From Chloroflexota bacterium (lineage in GTDB: Bacteria > Chloroflexota > Anaerolineae > Anaerolineales > Anaerolineaceae): a stretch of DNA of 64,000 nt. The DNA lies in NCBI GenBank assembly GCA_021779955.1, contig JAJXZS010000034.1:1-64000 (forward strand), in the 5' to 3' direction. The position numbers and the translations under genes are program-made. The notes beneath the pieces are model-generated. The model was not told where the DNA came from, made no database searches, and saw nothing but the letters and a program-made list of their open reading frames with translations. Numbering within the stretch: the stretch's first letter is position 1; the number at the start of each line of letters is the position of its first letter. Positions 1 to 7,236 of the stretch are shown piece by piece.

Positions 1-30
1 TGGGGTAGGTTATATTCACACACTCACTCT

Positions 31-95
31 GCTCGTCATGCTGAGCTTGCGGCTTGAACCACCCCGAGTGTCAAAAGGGCGAAGCATCTTCAACT
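31..95. repeat. Degenerate copy of dispersed 'GTCATGCTGAG...GAAGCATCTTC' repeat
   Basis: The stretch reads GTCATGCTGAG, then about 40 diverged bases, then GCGAAGCATCTTCAACTG. The same two blocks recur at 4879-4907 and, inverted, at 4962-4991. It carries no convincing reading frame. It looks like a decayed member of a short dispersed repeat family. What the family derives from cannot be told from this window. Confidence 0.5.
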
Positions 96-304
96 GACTC
101 TTGGCAATATGGAGCGATTCATCGATCTCGTTGATCGGCTTTGTGAAGCAAAGATGTTTCACTCCGATCAACAGGATACCACCCTTGGAGGCGTGCTACT
201 TCGCATCCGTCCCTCTTCAGTCACCACGCAGCCGCCATGTATGGCAGCCCTATAGCTCCAACCTTAAAATTTCCCAAATCTATCTTAAAATATCCCCAAA
301 CCCC

Positions 305-333
305 TTGACATAATAGAACATCTGTGCTATAAT
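305..333 (+). promoter_or_regulatory. Perfect-consensus sigma-70 promoter (TTGACA-17-TATAAT, extended -10)
   Basis: TTGACA at 305-310 and TATAAT at 328-333 are separated by exactly 17 bp, and TGC directly precedes the -10 (extended -10). Transcription should begin near 340. No plausible coding frame follows until 1039, so the promoter probably drives a non-coding transcript or a lost gene. A second perfect promoter in the window (4638-4666) serves tRNA-Asn, which suggests that consensus promoters here mark stable RNAs. Confidence 0.75.
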
Positions 334-339
334 AATCTC

Positions 340-601
340 GGTAGGGATTGCACCTTAATAACCAAATATCCGATTGGCTTCCTGGTTATCGACTCCTGAT
401 TACTGCATTTATTCGTTTCGAATGATCGATGCATACAATAAATAGCGGTTTACTGGCTGCCATGTCTCTTTTTAACAATTCTCGGTGCTCGAATTACGTT
501 TCTCGGGTCTGATTCGAATTTATTTGTTCCAATAGTTATCGAAACCATAGGGGTTCAGTCCAAATTACGGTCGTCGGGTGGGTTCGCTTTTTGAACCCAC
601 C
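340..601 (+). ncRNA. Candidate small RNA, class unknown
   Basis: This stretch of about 260 nt lies just downstream of a perfect promoter and ends at a perfect 9-bp hairpin (GGTGGGTTC/GAACCCACC, 577-601). The hairpin loop contains five T's but no T-run follows it. Local pairings are visible, such as ATAACCA with TGGTTAT near 359-390. I do not recognise tmRNA, RNase P RNA, SRP RNA or 6S RNA signatures. That it is transcribed is inferred from the promoter alone. Confidence 0.35.
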
Positions 602-745
602 ATCACGCAATGACGAGTCGGAGCTTAAGCATGACAGACCGGGCGGTAAGGGCGGCCGCGATACATCACGGTCCTACAACGAGTGTGTATCTGTAGGGAT
701 GCCATATGTGTCGTCCGCAATAGGCGCTCTGCCCGTTTCCCATCC

Positions 746-784
746 TTGTGGGATTGAAGCCGCTGCGCGGCTTCAATCCCACAA
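746..784. repeat. Perfect 17-bp inverted repeat (hairpin)
   Basis: Arms 746-762 and 768-784 are perfect complements around the 5-base loop CTGCG. The arm carries TTGTGGGATTGAAGCCG. A second hairpin, CCCTTCCC-AGTTT-GGGAAGGG, follows near 796-816. No T-run follows the first hairpin. These look like palindromic intergenic elements of the gene-free stretch 602-1038, where I see nothing else of note. Confidence 0.6.
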
Positions 785-1038
785 CAAAAGAACTTCCCCC
801 TTCCCAGTTTGGGAAGGGCGCCAGGGGGATGGGTAGGTTGGGTGATTGATTTGGATGCCAGCTCTGACCTCCGCGTGGTGGGCACCCACAAGGGGTGCGA
901 ATACGAAGAACGTGGGTCTAACAGGACTCGGCTGTTACCGTTCTCAGCTCTGCAGACTCCTCGCTCAAACTATGGTATATTTTAAATTCAGCAATACTCC
1001 TTCCCGGCATTGGCCGGAGATCGATCCCGGAGCTCGTC

Positions 1039-1674
1039 ATGTATTTTGCAATCGAAGGTGTCATCGGTGTGGGGAAGACAACGCTTGCCCGAATGCTGCG
1101 CCCCGTTTTCAACGCTGAACTGGTGCTCGAAGTATTCGAAGAGAATCCGTTCCTGAGCAATTTCTACTCCGACCGTGAGCGGTACGCCTTTCAAACCCAG
1201 ATCTTCTTCCTGCTGAGCCGTTACCATCAGCAGCGCCGCAATATCTCCGACAGGCTAGGGGAGGTGCAGGCGCTGATCAGCGACTACACTTTCGAGAAAG
1301 ACGCCTTGTTTGCCCGGATCAACCTCAAGGGCGACGAGTTGGAGATGTACTACAAGGTGCAGGAAGCCCTGGCCGAAAAGATCAGCAAACCGGACCTGAT
1401 CGTTTACCTCCGCGCCAGCACCGACACGCTGATGCGCCGGATTGCCATGCGCGACCGGCCGTACGAACGCTCGATGCAGCGGGAGTACATCCACCAACTC
1501 AATGAATCGTATGACGATTTCTTTGCCAACGGTTTTCACACTACCCGCATCCAGGTGATCGAAACCGACGGACTGGATTTCGTCGGGAATGCGGGTGATT
1601 TCGAAGAGGTTCAGAAGCAAATTCGGGAGGCGCTTTCTCTGCCCCCCATCCAACCCAAGCTGCCGATTGCTTGA
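1039..1674 (+). CDS. Deoxynucleoside kinase (dNK family)
   Basis: The 211-residue protein should phosphorylate deoxynucleosides (dA/dG/dC class) in the cytoplasm for nucleotide salvage. Seen: N-terminal P-loop GVIGVGKTT, an early ENPF block (EENPFLSNFY) followed by FQTQIFFLLSRY as in bacterial dAK/dGK enzymes, and the arginine-rich lid MRDRPYERSM. Length is normal for the family. A paralogue at 3502-4158 lies on the other strand, and the DnaA-box region sits between the two. Its stop lies close to the next gene's start, so the two are probably co-transcribed. The exact base preference cannot be read from sequence. Confidence 0.9.
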   Translation: MYFAIEGVIGVGKTTLARMLRPVFNAELVLEVFEENPFLSNFYSDRERYAFQTQIFFLLSRYHQQRRNISDRLGEVQALISDYTFEKDALFARINLKGDELEMYYKVQEALAEKISKPDLIVYLRASTDTLMRRIAMRDRPYERSMQREYIHQLNESYDDFFANGFHTTRIQVIETDGLDFVGNAGDFEEVQKQIREALSLPPIQPKLPIA

Positions 1675-1685
1675 CTCGAGGATTC

Positions 1686-2687
1686 ATGCGTATCAACCGC
1701 GATATCCTGCTTAATCTTGCACGCGAGAACGCCGCCAAAATGGCAACTGCCGACCACAGCCTGGTCTGCATCTACCTGACTGGTTCACTGCTGAATGACG
1801 AACCGATTCTCGGAGGTCTGACCGATATCGATCTGATCTGTGTGCACGACCGCCCTCAGGATATCCCCCGCCAGATCACGCGCATCACCGAAGAAGTTCA
1901 CCTGGATATCGCCCACCTGACTCAATCGACCTACGACCATCCGCGCCGCCTGCGAACCGACGCGTGGATCGGCGGCGCGATTTGTAACGATCCCAAAGTC
2001 TTGTTCGAAGCCGTGCACTGGTTCGATTTCACGCGCGCCAACGTCGCAGCCCAGTTCTGGCTGTCTGAAAATGTGGCCGCGCGCGCCAAATCGTTTTCCT
2101 CCCGCGCACGCCAGACCTGGCTTGCCCTCTCAGAAGAATCCATCTCCCAGGGGCCTAAGCGCCAGCGAGAATACCTTGGCGCGATCGACGATTGCGCGAA
2201 TGCCCTGGCCTCTCTGACAGGAATGCCCCTGCCCATCCGGCGGCTCGGCGTGGACCTCCCCGGCCGGCTCGAAGCAATCGGCCATACGGATCTATTGGGC
2301 GGTCTCGTCGAGACATACTACAACGAATCGATCACCCGCGAAAAGTTCGACTCGTGGATGCCTGCCTGGCGGGAAACGATGGCGGCGCTGAAATCCATCC
2401 CGGACGCGCCCGTGAGCCTCAGCCGTTACCGAAAGGCTTATTACGAAAGAGCGATCACCGCCCTGGCCGACGAAAGGCCTGCCGCAGCTTTATGGATCCT
2501 GCTGCGCACCTGGACCCTGGCAGCCCAGGTGCTTCCAAGATCGGAGGAGTCTTTCAAAGCCTGGCAGAGCTTCAGTAAAGATCTCGAACTGGACTCGAAG
2601 CACTTCAGCGATCGCGTCGAGAGCATCGACCACCTGATCGACCGTGTGGACGAAGCCATCGAGCAGTGGCAGCAAAGCAACCAGTGA
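1686..2687 (+). CDS. Nucleotidyltransferase-fold protein, function unknown
   Basis: The 333-residue protein shows a polymerase-beta-type nucleotidyltransferase signature: TGSLLNDEPILGGLTDIDL gives the GS...DxD pattern near residues 36-54. The rest is helical and not recognised, perhaps a HEPN-like or substrate-binding helical domain. I chose ATG 1686 because GAGGA lies just upstream; a TTG at 1671 would overlap the preceding stop and has no ribosome site. It follows the deoxynucleoside kinase by 11 bp. Possible roles include transfer of a nucleotide to an antibiotic, protein or RNA. Substrate unknown. Confidence 0.7.
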   Translation: MRINRDILLNLARENAAKMATADHSLVCIYLTGSLLNDEPILGGLTDIDLICVHDRPQDIPRQITRITEEVHLDIAHLTQSTYDHPRRLRTDAWIGGAICNDPKVLFEAVHWFDFTRANVAAQFWLSENVAARAKSFSSRARQTWLALSEESISQGPKRQREYLGAIDDCANALASLTGMPLPIRRLGVDLPGRLEAIGHTDLLGGLVETYYNESITREKFDSWMPAWRETMAALKSIPDAPVSLSRYRKAYYERAITALADERPAAALWILLRTWTLAAQVLPRSEESFKAWQSFSKDLELDSKHFSDRVESIDHLIDRVDEAIEQWQQSNQ

Positions 2688-2697
2688 CGCGCCCGGC

Positions 2698-3000
2698 TGT
2701 GGATAACTCCTCAAGAACCTGTGGATAATTACCTTTTCGTGTGGAGAAACCACCTGACGCATGTTGAAATTAGAGTCGAAAGAGATACGAAATTTGTGGA
2801 TAAATTGCCTTTTATCCACAGATTTTTTAATGCCTTTTAGCAAGGCAGGATAGCCTGTGGAAATCCCCTTTTTATCCACAAGATATTCGCCAGGGATTCT
2901 TGCGGGATTCTCGTAATCCATCCTTAAGGTTGAATACGGTGAGAGAGCAATGAACGGAGTATCTTAAATCACTTTGAATGTTCTTCACATATCCACACCC
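2698..3000. other. oriC: Candidate chromosomal replication origin (DnaA-box cluster)
   Basis: Five perfect DnaA 9-mers (TTATCCACA or its complement) lie in 183 bp: 2698-2706, 2720-2728 and 2795-2803 on the minus strand, 2812-2820 and 2872-2880 on the plus strand. Near-matches are at 2740-2748, 2856-2864 and 2989-2997. The following 100 bp (about 2960-3060) is AT-rich with TATAAATATGAATTATAAAG, a plausible unwinding element. The stretch has no gene. No dnaA lies in the window, but dnaN (47 kb) and parS-like sites (43.4 kb) support an origin-proximal location. Perfect clustering at this density is very unlikely by chance. Confidence 0.82.
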
Positions 3001-3086
3001 CCTACTGCAATTACGATATCTTCAAACCTATAAATATGAATTATAAAGGTTAAGTAATGGGGGTAATGGAAGTGTATAGACAGCGA

Positions 3087-3115
3087 TTGTATTTATTATC
3101 GAAATCTTGTACAAT
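3087..3115 (+). promoter_or_regulatory. Probable promoter of spoVS
   Basis: TTGTAT (3087-3092) and TACAAT (3110-3115) are 17 bp apart, about 70 bp upstream of the spoVS start codon. It lies at the edge of the candidate origin. Confidence 0.5.
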
Positions 3116-3187
3116 TTCCAATAATCATACGAATATGCCCCTTCAGCAATATTCAACTACCACACATGGTCGAAAAGAGAGGTTGAC

Positions 3188-3448
3188 ATGGATGTGATCA
3201 AAGTGAAAGCGAATTCAAGAACAGCTGCCGTCGCAGGGGCGATTGCGGGGGTGATGCGCGAACACAAGCACGCGGTCATTCAAGCTATCGGCGCTGGCGC
3301 GGTAAATCAATCGGTAAAAGCGCTGGTACTGGCCAAAGGATATCTTGCGGAGGACGGGATTATCATCGTCTGTATACCAGAATTTGTGGATGTAGAAATC
3401 GACGGGAAAGTACGTACTGCCGTCAAATTGACAGTAGAGCCCCGCTAG
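3188..3448 (+). CDS. spoVS: Stage V sporulation protein S (SpoVS/Alba-like)
   Basis: The 86-residue protein matches SpoVS almost end to end: VKANSRTAAVAGAIAG at the start, QAIGAGAVNQSVKAL in the middle and a beta-rich end with VDVEIDGKVRTAVKL. SpoVS is a small Alba-like protein needed for late spore development in Bacillus, but it is widespread in non-sporulating bacteria, where its role is unclear. Nucleic-acid binding is expected from the fold. GAGAGG precedes the ATG. It sits directly beside the DnaA-box cluster, so a nucleoid-related role is conceivable, though inferred from position only. Confidence 0.95.
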   Translation: MDVIKVKANSRTAAVAGAIAGVMREHKHAVIQAIGAGAVNQSVKALVLAKGYLAEDGIIIVCIPEFVDVEIDGKVRTAVKLTVEPR

Positions 3449-3501
3449 GATTCGCAGCATTCGTTTCAGGGGGCATCAGCTGAAGAAGGCATAGGAACAA
3501 G

Positions 3502-4158
3502 TTAATCTTGTGATAGTTCATCGCGGGCGAAGATAACCTCATCTTTGCCCGTGAGCTTTTCCTGCACCTTGTTGATGATCAATTGCAAATGGCGGGGGTG
3601 AGCCACATAATCCAGGTCGTCAGCAGGAACTGTGAGCACAGGGCAGAGGGTGAAGTGCTGGATCCAGTTCTCATAAAGGGAATTCAGGCGATCAAGATAT
3701 TCGGGAGCGATCTTGCGCTCGTATGAGCGGTCGCGCATGGCGATGCGTGCAAGCAGCGTCGGCACAGACGCCCGCAGGTAGATCACCAGGTCAGGCGGGG
3801 GCAGGTAGGTGGCCAGAGTCAGGTAAAGGTCGCGGTAGGTCTCGTGATCGCGCAAGCTCATGCTTCCCTGGACGAAAAGGTTTTGCTCGAAAACTTCGGC
3901 ATCCTCGTAGATGCTGCGGTCCTGGATCACCGACCCATCCACACGAAGCAGTTCCTGATGGATGCGCAGACGGTGGGTGAGGAAGAAGATCTGCGATTGG
4001 AAGCTCCAGGCGCGCATGTCTTTGTAGAAATCTGCCAGGTAGGGGTTTTCGGTGACGGGTTCGTAGAAGGGCATGCTGTCGAGCTGCTCAGAGATCATAT
4101 TCACCAGGGTTGACTTGCCGACGCCGATGTTGCCTGCCACTGCAATAAATTTTTTCAT
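3502..4158 (-). CDS. Deoxynucleoside kinase (dNK family), second copy
   Basis: The 218-residue salvage kinase has P-loop GNIGVGKST, TENPYLADFYKD (the ENPY block), FQSQIFFLTHRL, DRSIYEDAEVF (the DRS motif) and the lid MRDRSYERKI. These are the classic dAK/dGK landmarks, more complete than in the 1039-1674 paralogue. I start it at ATG 4158 because GAGGCGAGG lies just upstream; eight further in-frame codons exist 5' of it. It converges on spoVS. With the first kinase it could form a dAK/dGK-type pair, but no subunit interaction can be shown here. Confidence 0.9.
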   Translation of the reverse strand: MKKFIAVAGNIGVGKSTLVNMISEQLDSMPFYEPVTENPYLADFYKDMRAWSFQSQIFFLTHRLRIHQELLRVDGSVIQDRSIYEDAEVFEQNLFVQGSMSLRDHETYRDLYLTLATYLPPPDLVIYLRASVPTLLARIAMRDRSYERKIAPEYLDRLNSLYENWIQHFTLCPVLTVPADDLDYVAHPRHLQLIINKVQEKLTGKDEVIFARDELSQD

Positions 4159-4268
4159 GCCTCGCCTCGAGACCTTCCTCATTTATGGATGAGATTTCCT
4201 AGAGTATAGCATCGGCAGGATCGCGCGAGGTTTAAAAAAAGGCGCTGCCGTCTTAAAATATTTGGATT

Positions 4269-4295
4269 AAAAAAAGACAGCCTCGAGAGGCTGTC
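4269..4295 (-). terminator. Intrinsic terminator of the ferredoxin gene
   Basis: An 8-bp stem (GACAGCCT/AGGCTGTC, 4276-4283 with 4288-4295) is followed on the minus strand by seven T's (4269-4275). It lies 22 bp past the ferredoxin stop. Confidence 0.85.
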
Positions 4296-4316
4296 GGATT
4301 TGGGAACGATGCAGAA

Positions 4317-4487
4317 TTAAGCGGGTTGGGTGGCGCCGGTTGGGCAAACATCCGCGCAGGAGGCACAATCCTGGCACTTCGAAGCGTCGATGACGTACAC
4401 GCCGTCGCCTTCAGAGATGGCGCCTTCGGGGCATTCAGCTTCACACGCACCACACATGATGCAGTCAGTAGAGATCTTGTAAGCCAT
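4317..4487 (-). CDS. 2[4Fe-4S] ferredoxin
   Basis: A 56-residue protein, MAYKISTDC..., has two clostridial-type cluster motifs. Cys 9, 12, 15 and 19 form CxxCxxCxxxCP, and Cys 38, 41, 44 and 48 form the second. It should carry low-potential electrons in the cytoplasm for anaerobic redox enzymes. AAAGGATAA precedes the ATG, the promoter is at 4528-4556 and a terminator follows, so it is a monocistronic unit. Confidence 0.93.
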   Translation of the reverse strand: MAYKISTDCIMCGACEAECPEGAISEGDGVYVIDASKCQDCASCADVCPTGATQPA

Positions 4488-4527
4488 TTTCGGTTATCCT
4501 TTCGGGAAGTCGAATCAATCAAGAGAA

Positions 4528-4556
4528 AGAATAGCACTGCCATTGCGATTCGTCAA
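4528..4556 (-). promoter_or_regulatory. Promoter of the ferredoxin gene
   Basis: On the minus strand TTGACG (complement at 4551-4556) and TATTCT (complement at 4528-4533) are 17 bp apart, with TGC extending the -10. The ATG lies about 40 bp downstream. Confidence 0.65.
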
Positions 4557-4637
4557 CACAAAGGGGAAATCGTTTGTCATTATTTTGGATAGTAAATGTC
4601 ACAAATTTTGGGATGGCCGGTTTTTGAATTGCGAGCC

Positions 4638-4666
4638 TTGACACTCGTTGGGCATGACACTATAAT
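4638..4666 (+). promoter_or_regulatory. Perfect-consensus promoter of tRNA-Asn
   Basis: TTGACA at 4638-4643 and TATAAT at 4661-4666 have a 17-bp spacer. The tRNA begins at 4677. Confidence 0.85.
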
Positions 4667-4676
4667 AATCGAGCTT

Positions 4677-4749
4677 TCCTCGTTAGCTCAATCGGCAGAG
4701 CGGGCGGCTGTTAACCGCTAGGTTCGAGGTTCGAGTCCTCGACGAGGAG
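4677..4749 (+). tRNA. tRNA-Asn (anticodon GTT)
   Basis: Acceptor strands TCCTCGT (4677-4683) and ACGAGGA (4742-4748) pair fully and the discriminator is G. The anticodon loop CTGTTAA (4708-4714) gives GTT. The T-arm holds the GGTTCGAGTCC block. CC follows the discriminator, but CCA is not complete. Its 3' end is duplicated just downstream. Confidence 0.95.
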
Positions 4750-4803
4750 CCTCATTTTTTAAATCGCAAAACAGGTTAGCGCTTCCCCATTGAGGGGATG
4801 ATA

Positions 4804-4826
4804 TCGAGTCCTCGACGAGGAGCCTC
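4804..4826 (+). repeat. Duplicated 3' end of tRNA-Asn (att-like direct repeat)
   Basis: Positions 4804-4826 repeat 4731-4753 exactly over 23 bp, covering the T-arm 3' half, acceptor strand and following CCTC. The copies are 73 bp apart. Duplicated tRNA 3' ends are the usual scar of tRNA-targeting integrases. No integrase is present, so this may be a footprint of a lost element or a simple slippage duplication. Confidence 0.7.
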
Positions 4827-4830
4827 CAAG

Positions 4831-4850
4831 ACACCCGGAAGGGTGTTTTT
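4831..4850 (+). terminator. Intrinsic terminator after tRNA-Asn
   Basis: The stem ACACCC-GGAA-GGGTGT (4831-4846) is followed directly by TTTT, just past the duplicated tRNA tail. Confidence 0.8.
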
Positions 4851-4878
4851 GTTCAGGTTCGAGGAGCCTGGAAAGCTC

Positions 4879-4991
4879 GTCATCCTGAGTGAAGCGAAGG
4901 ATCTTCAATTCACTTGAACCAGCGCGATGGTTATTAAGAAGAGAGTTGGGTAAAGAGTCGGTTGAAGATGCTTCACTCCGTTCAGCATGAC
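4879..4991. repeat. Small element bounded by 30-bp imperfect inverted repeats
   Basis: The left end GTCATCCTGAGTGAAGCGAA... (4879-4908) is matched in reverse by 4962-4991 with a handful of differences. A third partial copy, CACTCCGTTCAGCGTGAC, lies at 5009-5026. The core holds no frame of note. The structure resembles a MITE or a REP-like dispersed palindrome. The rest of 5027-5203 shows nothing I recognise. Confidence 0.6.
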
Positions 4992-5203
4992 AATCAAAAG
5001 CCAAAACACACTCCGTTCAGCGTGACAAGTAAGGCATATGGGGCATGCCAGCCAGCATAACAAGGATTTTGTAAGTCTGAGTCTGGAGTGGAGGAGGCGA
5101 TCAGCCATGCAAATAAATAGAGACATGCCTATTTCAAGCATGTCTCTTTGTTCTTTGCCAGGAATTTCTGGTGTTCAGGCGCCGGCTATCCGGTTTGTGA
5201 TTA

Positions 5204-5410
5204 CTACTTTCCAAACTTGGATGTCAGATCTGAGATCATCCCTTCGGCTTTTTGGGCGCCGGCGTCATTGCTCATCAGCCCATCAATTTGCGAGGCAATG
5301 GGAGTAGGAAGTTTCTGCTTGAGGAAATCGATGACTGTGTTCACGATAGTCGTTGCAGTCGCGGCAGGTACACCCGTTTTCTTGACAATCATATCTACGA
5401 GCTCGTTCAT
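5204..5410 (-). CDS. Small helical protein, function unknown
   Basis: This 68-residue protein begins MNELVDMIVKKTGVP and appears fully helical, with a conserved-looking TGVPAATATTIVNTVIDFLK segment and a C-terminal half near QIDGLMSNDAG. The pattern recalls the small DUF2267/DUF2780-type proteins, but I cannot place it firmly. Start at 5410 is set by AGGAGG 6 bp upstream; an upstream in-frame ATG lacks a site. It lies downstream of, and on the same strand as, nothing obvious, so it is probably a single-gene unit. Confidence 0.6.
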   Translation of the reverse strand: MNELVDMIVKKTGVPAATATTIVNTVIDFLKQKLPTPIASQIDGLMSNDAGAQKAEGMISDLTSKFGK

Positions 5411-5501
5411 ACATCCTCCTATCACTAAATGCATTTGAACTACGCACTAACAGTATAGCTTGCAGGTGAGGAGGGGATTAAAAAGACATCTTGAAGGGGT
5501 C

Positions 5502-6530
5502 TTATTCCAACTGCCCCTGGGTTCGCTTCTCCCAGCGCTTCAACAGCCAAAAATTCACAGCGCCAAGCACGACCATTGCCCCGAGGAACACCGGATAGGC
5601 GATCCGCCAATTGGCGGGGCCAGTCATCATCGACCATTCCGACATGCCGCCGATGCCCGCAAGCAGCGAAAGCGGCATGAAGATGGTGGTGATGAAGGTG
5701 AGGCGGCGAACCGTGATGTTGGTGTCGTTGGCCGCTTTGGTCATCTGGTTGTTGAGCATCGATAGGTACATTTCCATCAGGCTGGTGACCAGGTCGCGCG
5801 AGGTCTCCGTCAGCTCGAAGAATTTGGACAGGTGATCGTAGATATCCCGGTAGAAGAAGATGGCCTTCTTCGGAATGAAGGGGCAGTCCAAGCGGCAGAT
5901 TTTGACCAGCACCTCGCGCTCGTTGAACAGGCTTTTGCGCACCGAAAGCAAATTTTGACGGATATGCAGCAACTCCGAGGGGTTGAACTTTGCAAGGTTC
6001 TCCATAATCGCGTCCTCAGCCTCGTTCAGTTCGTCTTCAAGCGCTTCGACAGCGATGAACTTGCTGTCCACGATCTGATCGAGGATAAAATGCAGCAAAT
6101 AGGCAGGCCCCTGGCGCAAGTCCTCACTTCCCTTGCCGAAATAATGCTGGATGATGCCCTGGAAGAATTTCTCGTTTCCACCATCCTGCTGCCTCGATGT
6201 GATGAGGAAATCGTCGCCGATGAAGATATTGATCTCGGTGACGTTCAGCAAGTGGTCGGAATAAGTGAGCGAATTGAAATTGATGAAGCTGTTCGTTGGA
6301 TAATCGTCGATTTTCGGGAGCTGGTTTTCATCCAGGCAGTCTTCGATGGAAAGCGGATGCAGCTCGAAAGGATTCTGCAATGCCGTCAGCATTTCTTTGT
6401 CCGGCCTGATCAGGTCGATCCAAAGATACCCTTTTTGGTTCCTTGCCTCAAGCGCTGTCTGCAAGTTTTGGAGTTGGACTGTGGGACCTGTGCGCGGGAT
6501 GTAATAGTAACGAGATTCGGATTCTTCCAT
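5502..6530 (-). CDS. corA: CorA-family divalent cation transporter with altered GMN motif
   Basis: The 342-residue protein has the large N-terminal cytoplasmic alpha/beta domain, the long stalk helix and two C-terminal membrane segments of CorA: TFITTIFMPLSLLAGIGGM and AYPVFLGAMVVLGAVNFWLL. CorA pentamers admit Mg2+ (or Co2+/Ni2+) through the inner membrane. The signature GMN after the first membrane helix reads GMS here (GGMSEWSM), and the usual YGMNF aromatic is missing. The end is KRWEKR, the normal basic tail. Start 6530 is preferred because AAGGAA lies upstream; an ATG at 6551 has no ribosome site. Ion specificity may differ from classical CorA. Confidence 0.88.
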   Translation of the reverse strand: MEESESRYYYIPRTGPTVQLQNLQTALEARNQKGYLWIDLIRPDKEMLTALQNPFELHPLSIEDCLDENQLPKIDDYPTNSFINFNSLTYSDHLLNVTEINIFIGDDFLITSRQQDGGNEKFFQGIIQHYFGKGSEDLRQGPAYLLHFILDQIVDSKFIAVEALEDELNEAEDAIMENLAKFNPSELLHIRQNLLSVRKSLFNEREVLVKICRLDCPFIPKKAIFFYRDIYDHLSKFFELTETSRDLVTSLMEMYLSMLNNQMTKAANDTNITVRRLTFITTIFMPLSLLAGIGGMSEWSMMTGPANWRIAYPVFLGAMVVLGAVNFWLLKRWEKRTQGQLE

Positions 6531-6835
6531 AGAGCATATTCCTTGATCCATTGGATATTCTTAAGATGGGTTATGCGATTGCCTGTGCGGAACCATTATA
6601 ACATTCCGATGGATAAGGAGGCTCGTCGTCTTGAGGGGACCAAGGATACATGGGTATGCTAGGAAGGGGTCAATGAACACATCTCGCAGGCGACCTCCCC
6701 CTTCCTTTCGCCTCACATGATGCTGCATTCGTATGTTACTATTTTGTAAGCGCTGGCTCCTTATATAATCGAGTTGGTAATTGCGCCGGCGTCTTCGTGG
6801 CTGCCCGTGGCGTATCCGGGGATTTCCAAACTGCT
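6531..6835. other. Gene-free stretch upstream of corA
   Basis: About 305 bp without a supportable gene. It contains a minus-strand TATAAT at about 6595-6600, which may be the corA -10 although no good -35 is spaced from it. Around 6767-6772 there is a plus-strand TATAAT, also without a well-spaced -35. I see no RNA gene or repeat. Confidence 0.4.
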
Positions 6836-7108
6836 CTAGATTCCTGAACCGGACAATAACTCCAAAAACTTGTAAATCTGAGCGGTCAGGGTGGGATGTT
6901 CGAATTCGAACTGGCTGACGGATTCCTCCAGGTCCTTGATCACATCAGGATTCGACCCTGGCTCCGTCTCCTGCGCGTGCTCGAGAAGAGCATTGATGTC
7001 GCCTTCAACATGCCGCAGCAGTTCGGTCTCTTTTGCATCGACCTTTTTTGTCTTTTCGATTTCGTCATGAAGTTCAGCAAGAAGCTTTTGAAGGTCTTTG
7101 TTTTCCAT
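6836..7108 (-). CDS. DUF4404 family protein
   Basis: This 90-residue, highly charged helical protein starts MENKDLQKLLAELHDEIEKT, the typical DUF4404 opening. It continues with a long amphipathic helix and an FEHPTLTAQIYKFLELLSG end, which also fits the family. It is probably cytoplasmic and coiled-coil forming; the function is unknown. The ATG at 7108 is chosen over one 39 bp upstream because AAGGAG is correctly placed. Confidence 0.75.
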   Translation of the reverse strand: MENKDLQKLLAELHDEIEKTKKVDAKETELLRHVEGDINALLEHAQETEPGSNPDVIKDLEESVSQFEFEHPTLTAQIYKFLELLSGSGI

Positions 7109-7236
7109 AGGATGTATCTCCTTGTGCATTCGATCAACCATTAACATTCTAGCACGGGAAGAGAACCAAATTTACCGGATGTCAGAATCCAAACTCACCG
7201 CATGCCATATGTTGTTTTCAATGTCCATTTCATAGT

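Noticed and set aside
746-784. CRISPR repeat-like sequence (GGGATTGAAGCCG)
   Set aside because: Only one copy occurs and no spacer periodicity or cas gene is present; it is the arm of a single perfect hairpin.
591-1160. Several overlapping open frames of 79-90 codons in the first kilobase
   Set aside because: They overlap one another on both strands across palindromic repeats and the kinase start, with no ribosome sites or protein-like composition.
5832-6662. 276-codon open frame antisense to corA
   Set aside because: corA motifs and ribosome site are clear on the minus strand; the shadow has neither.
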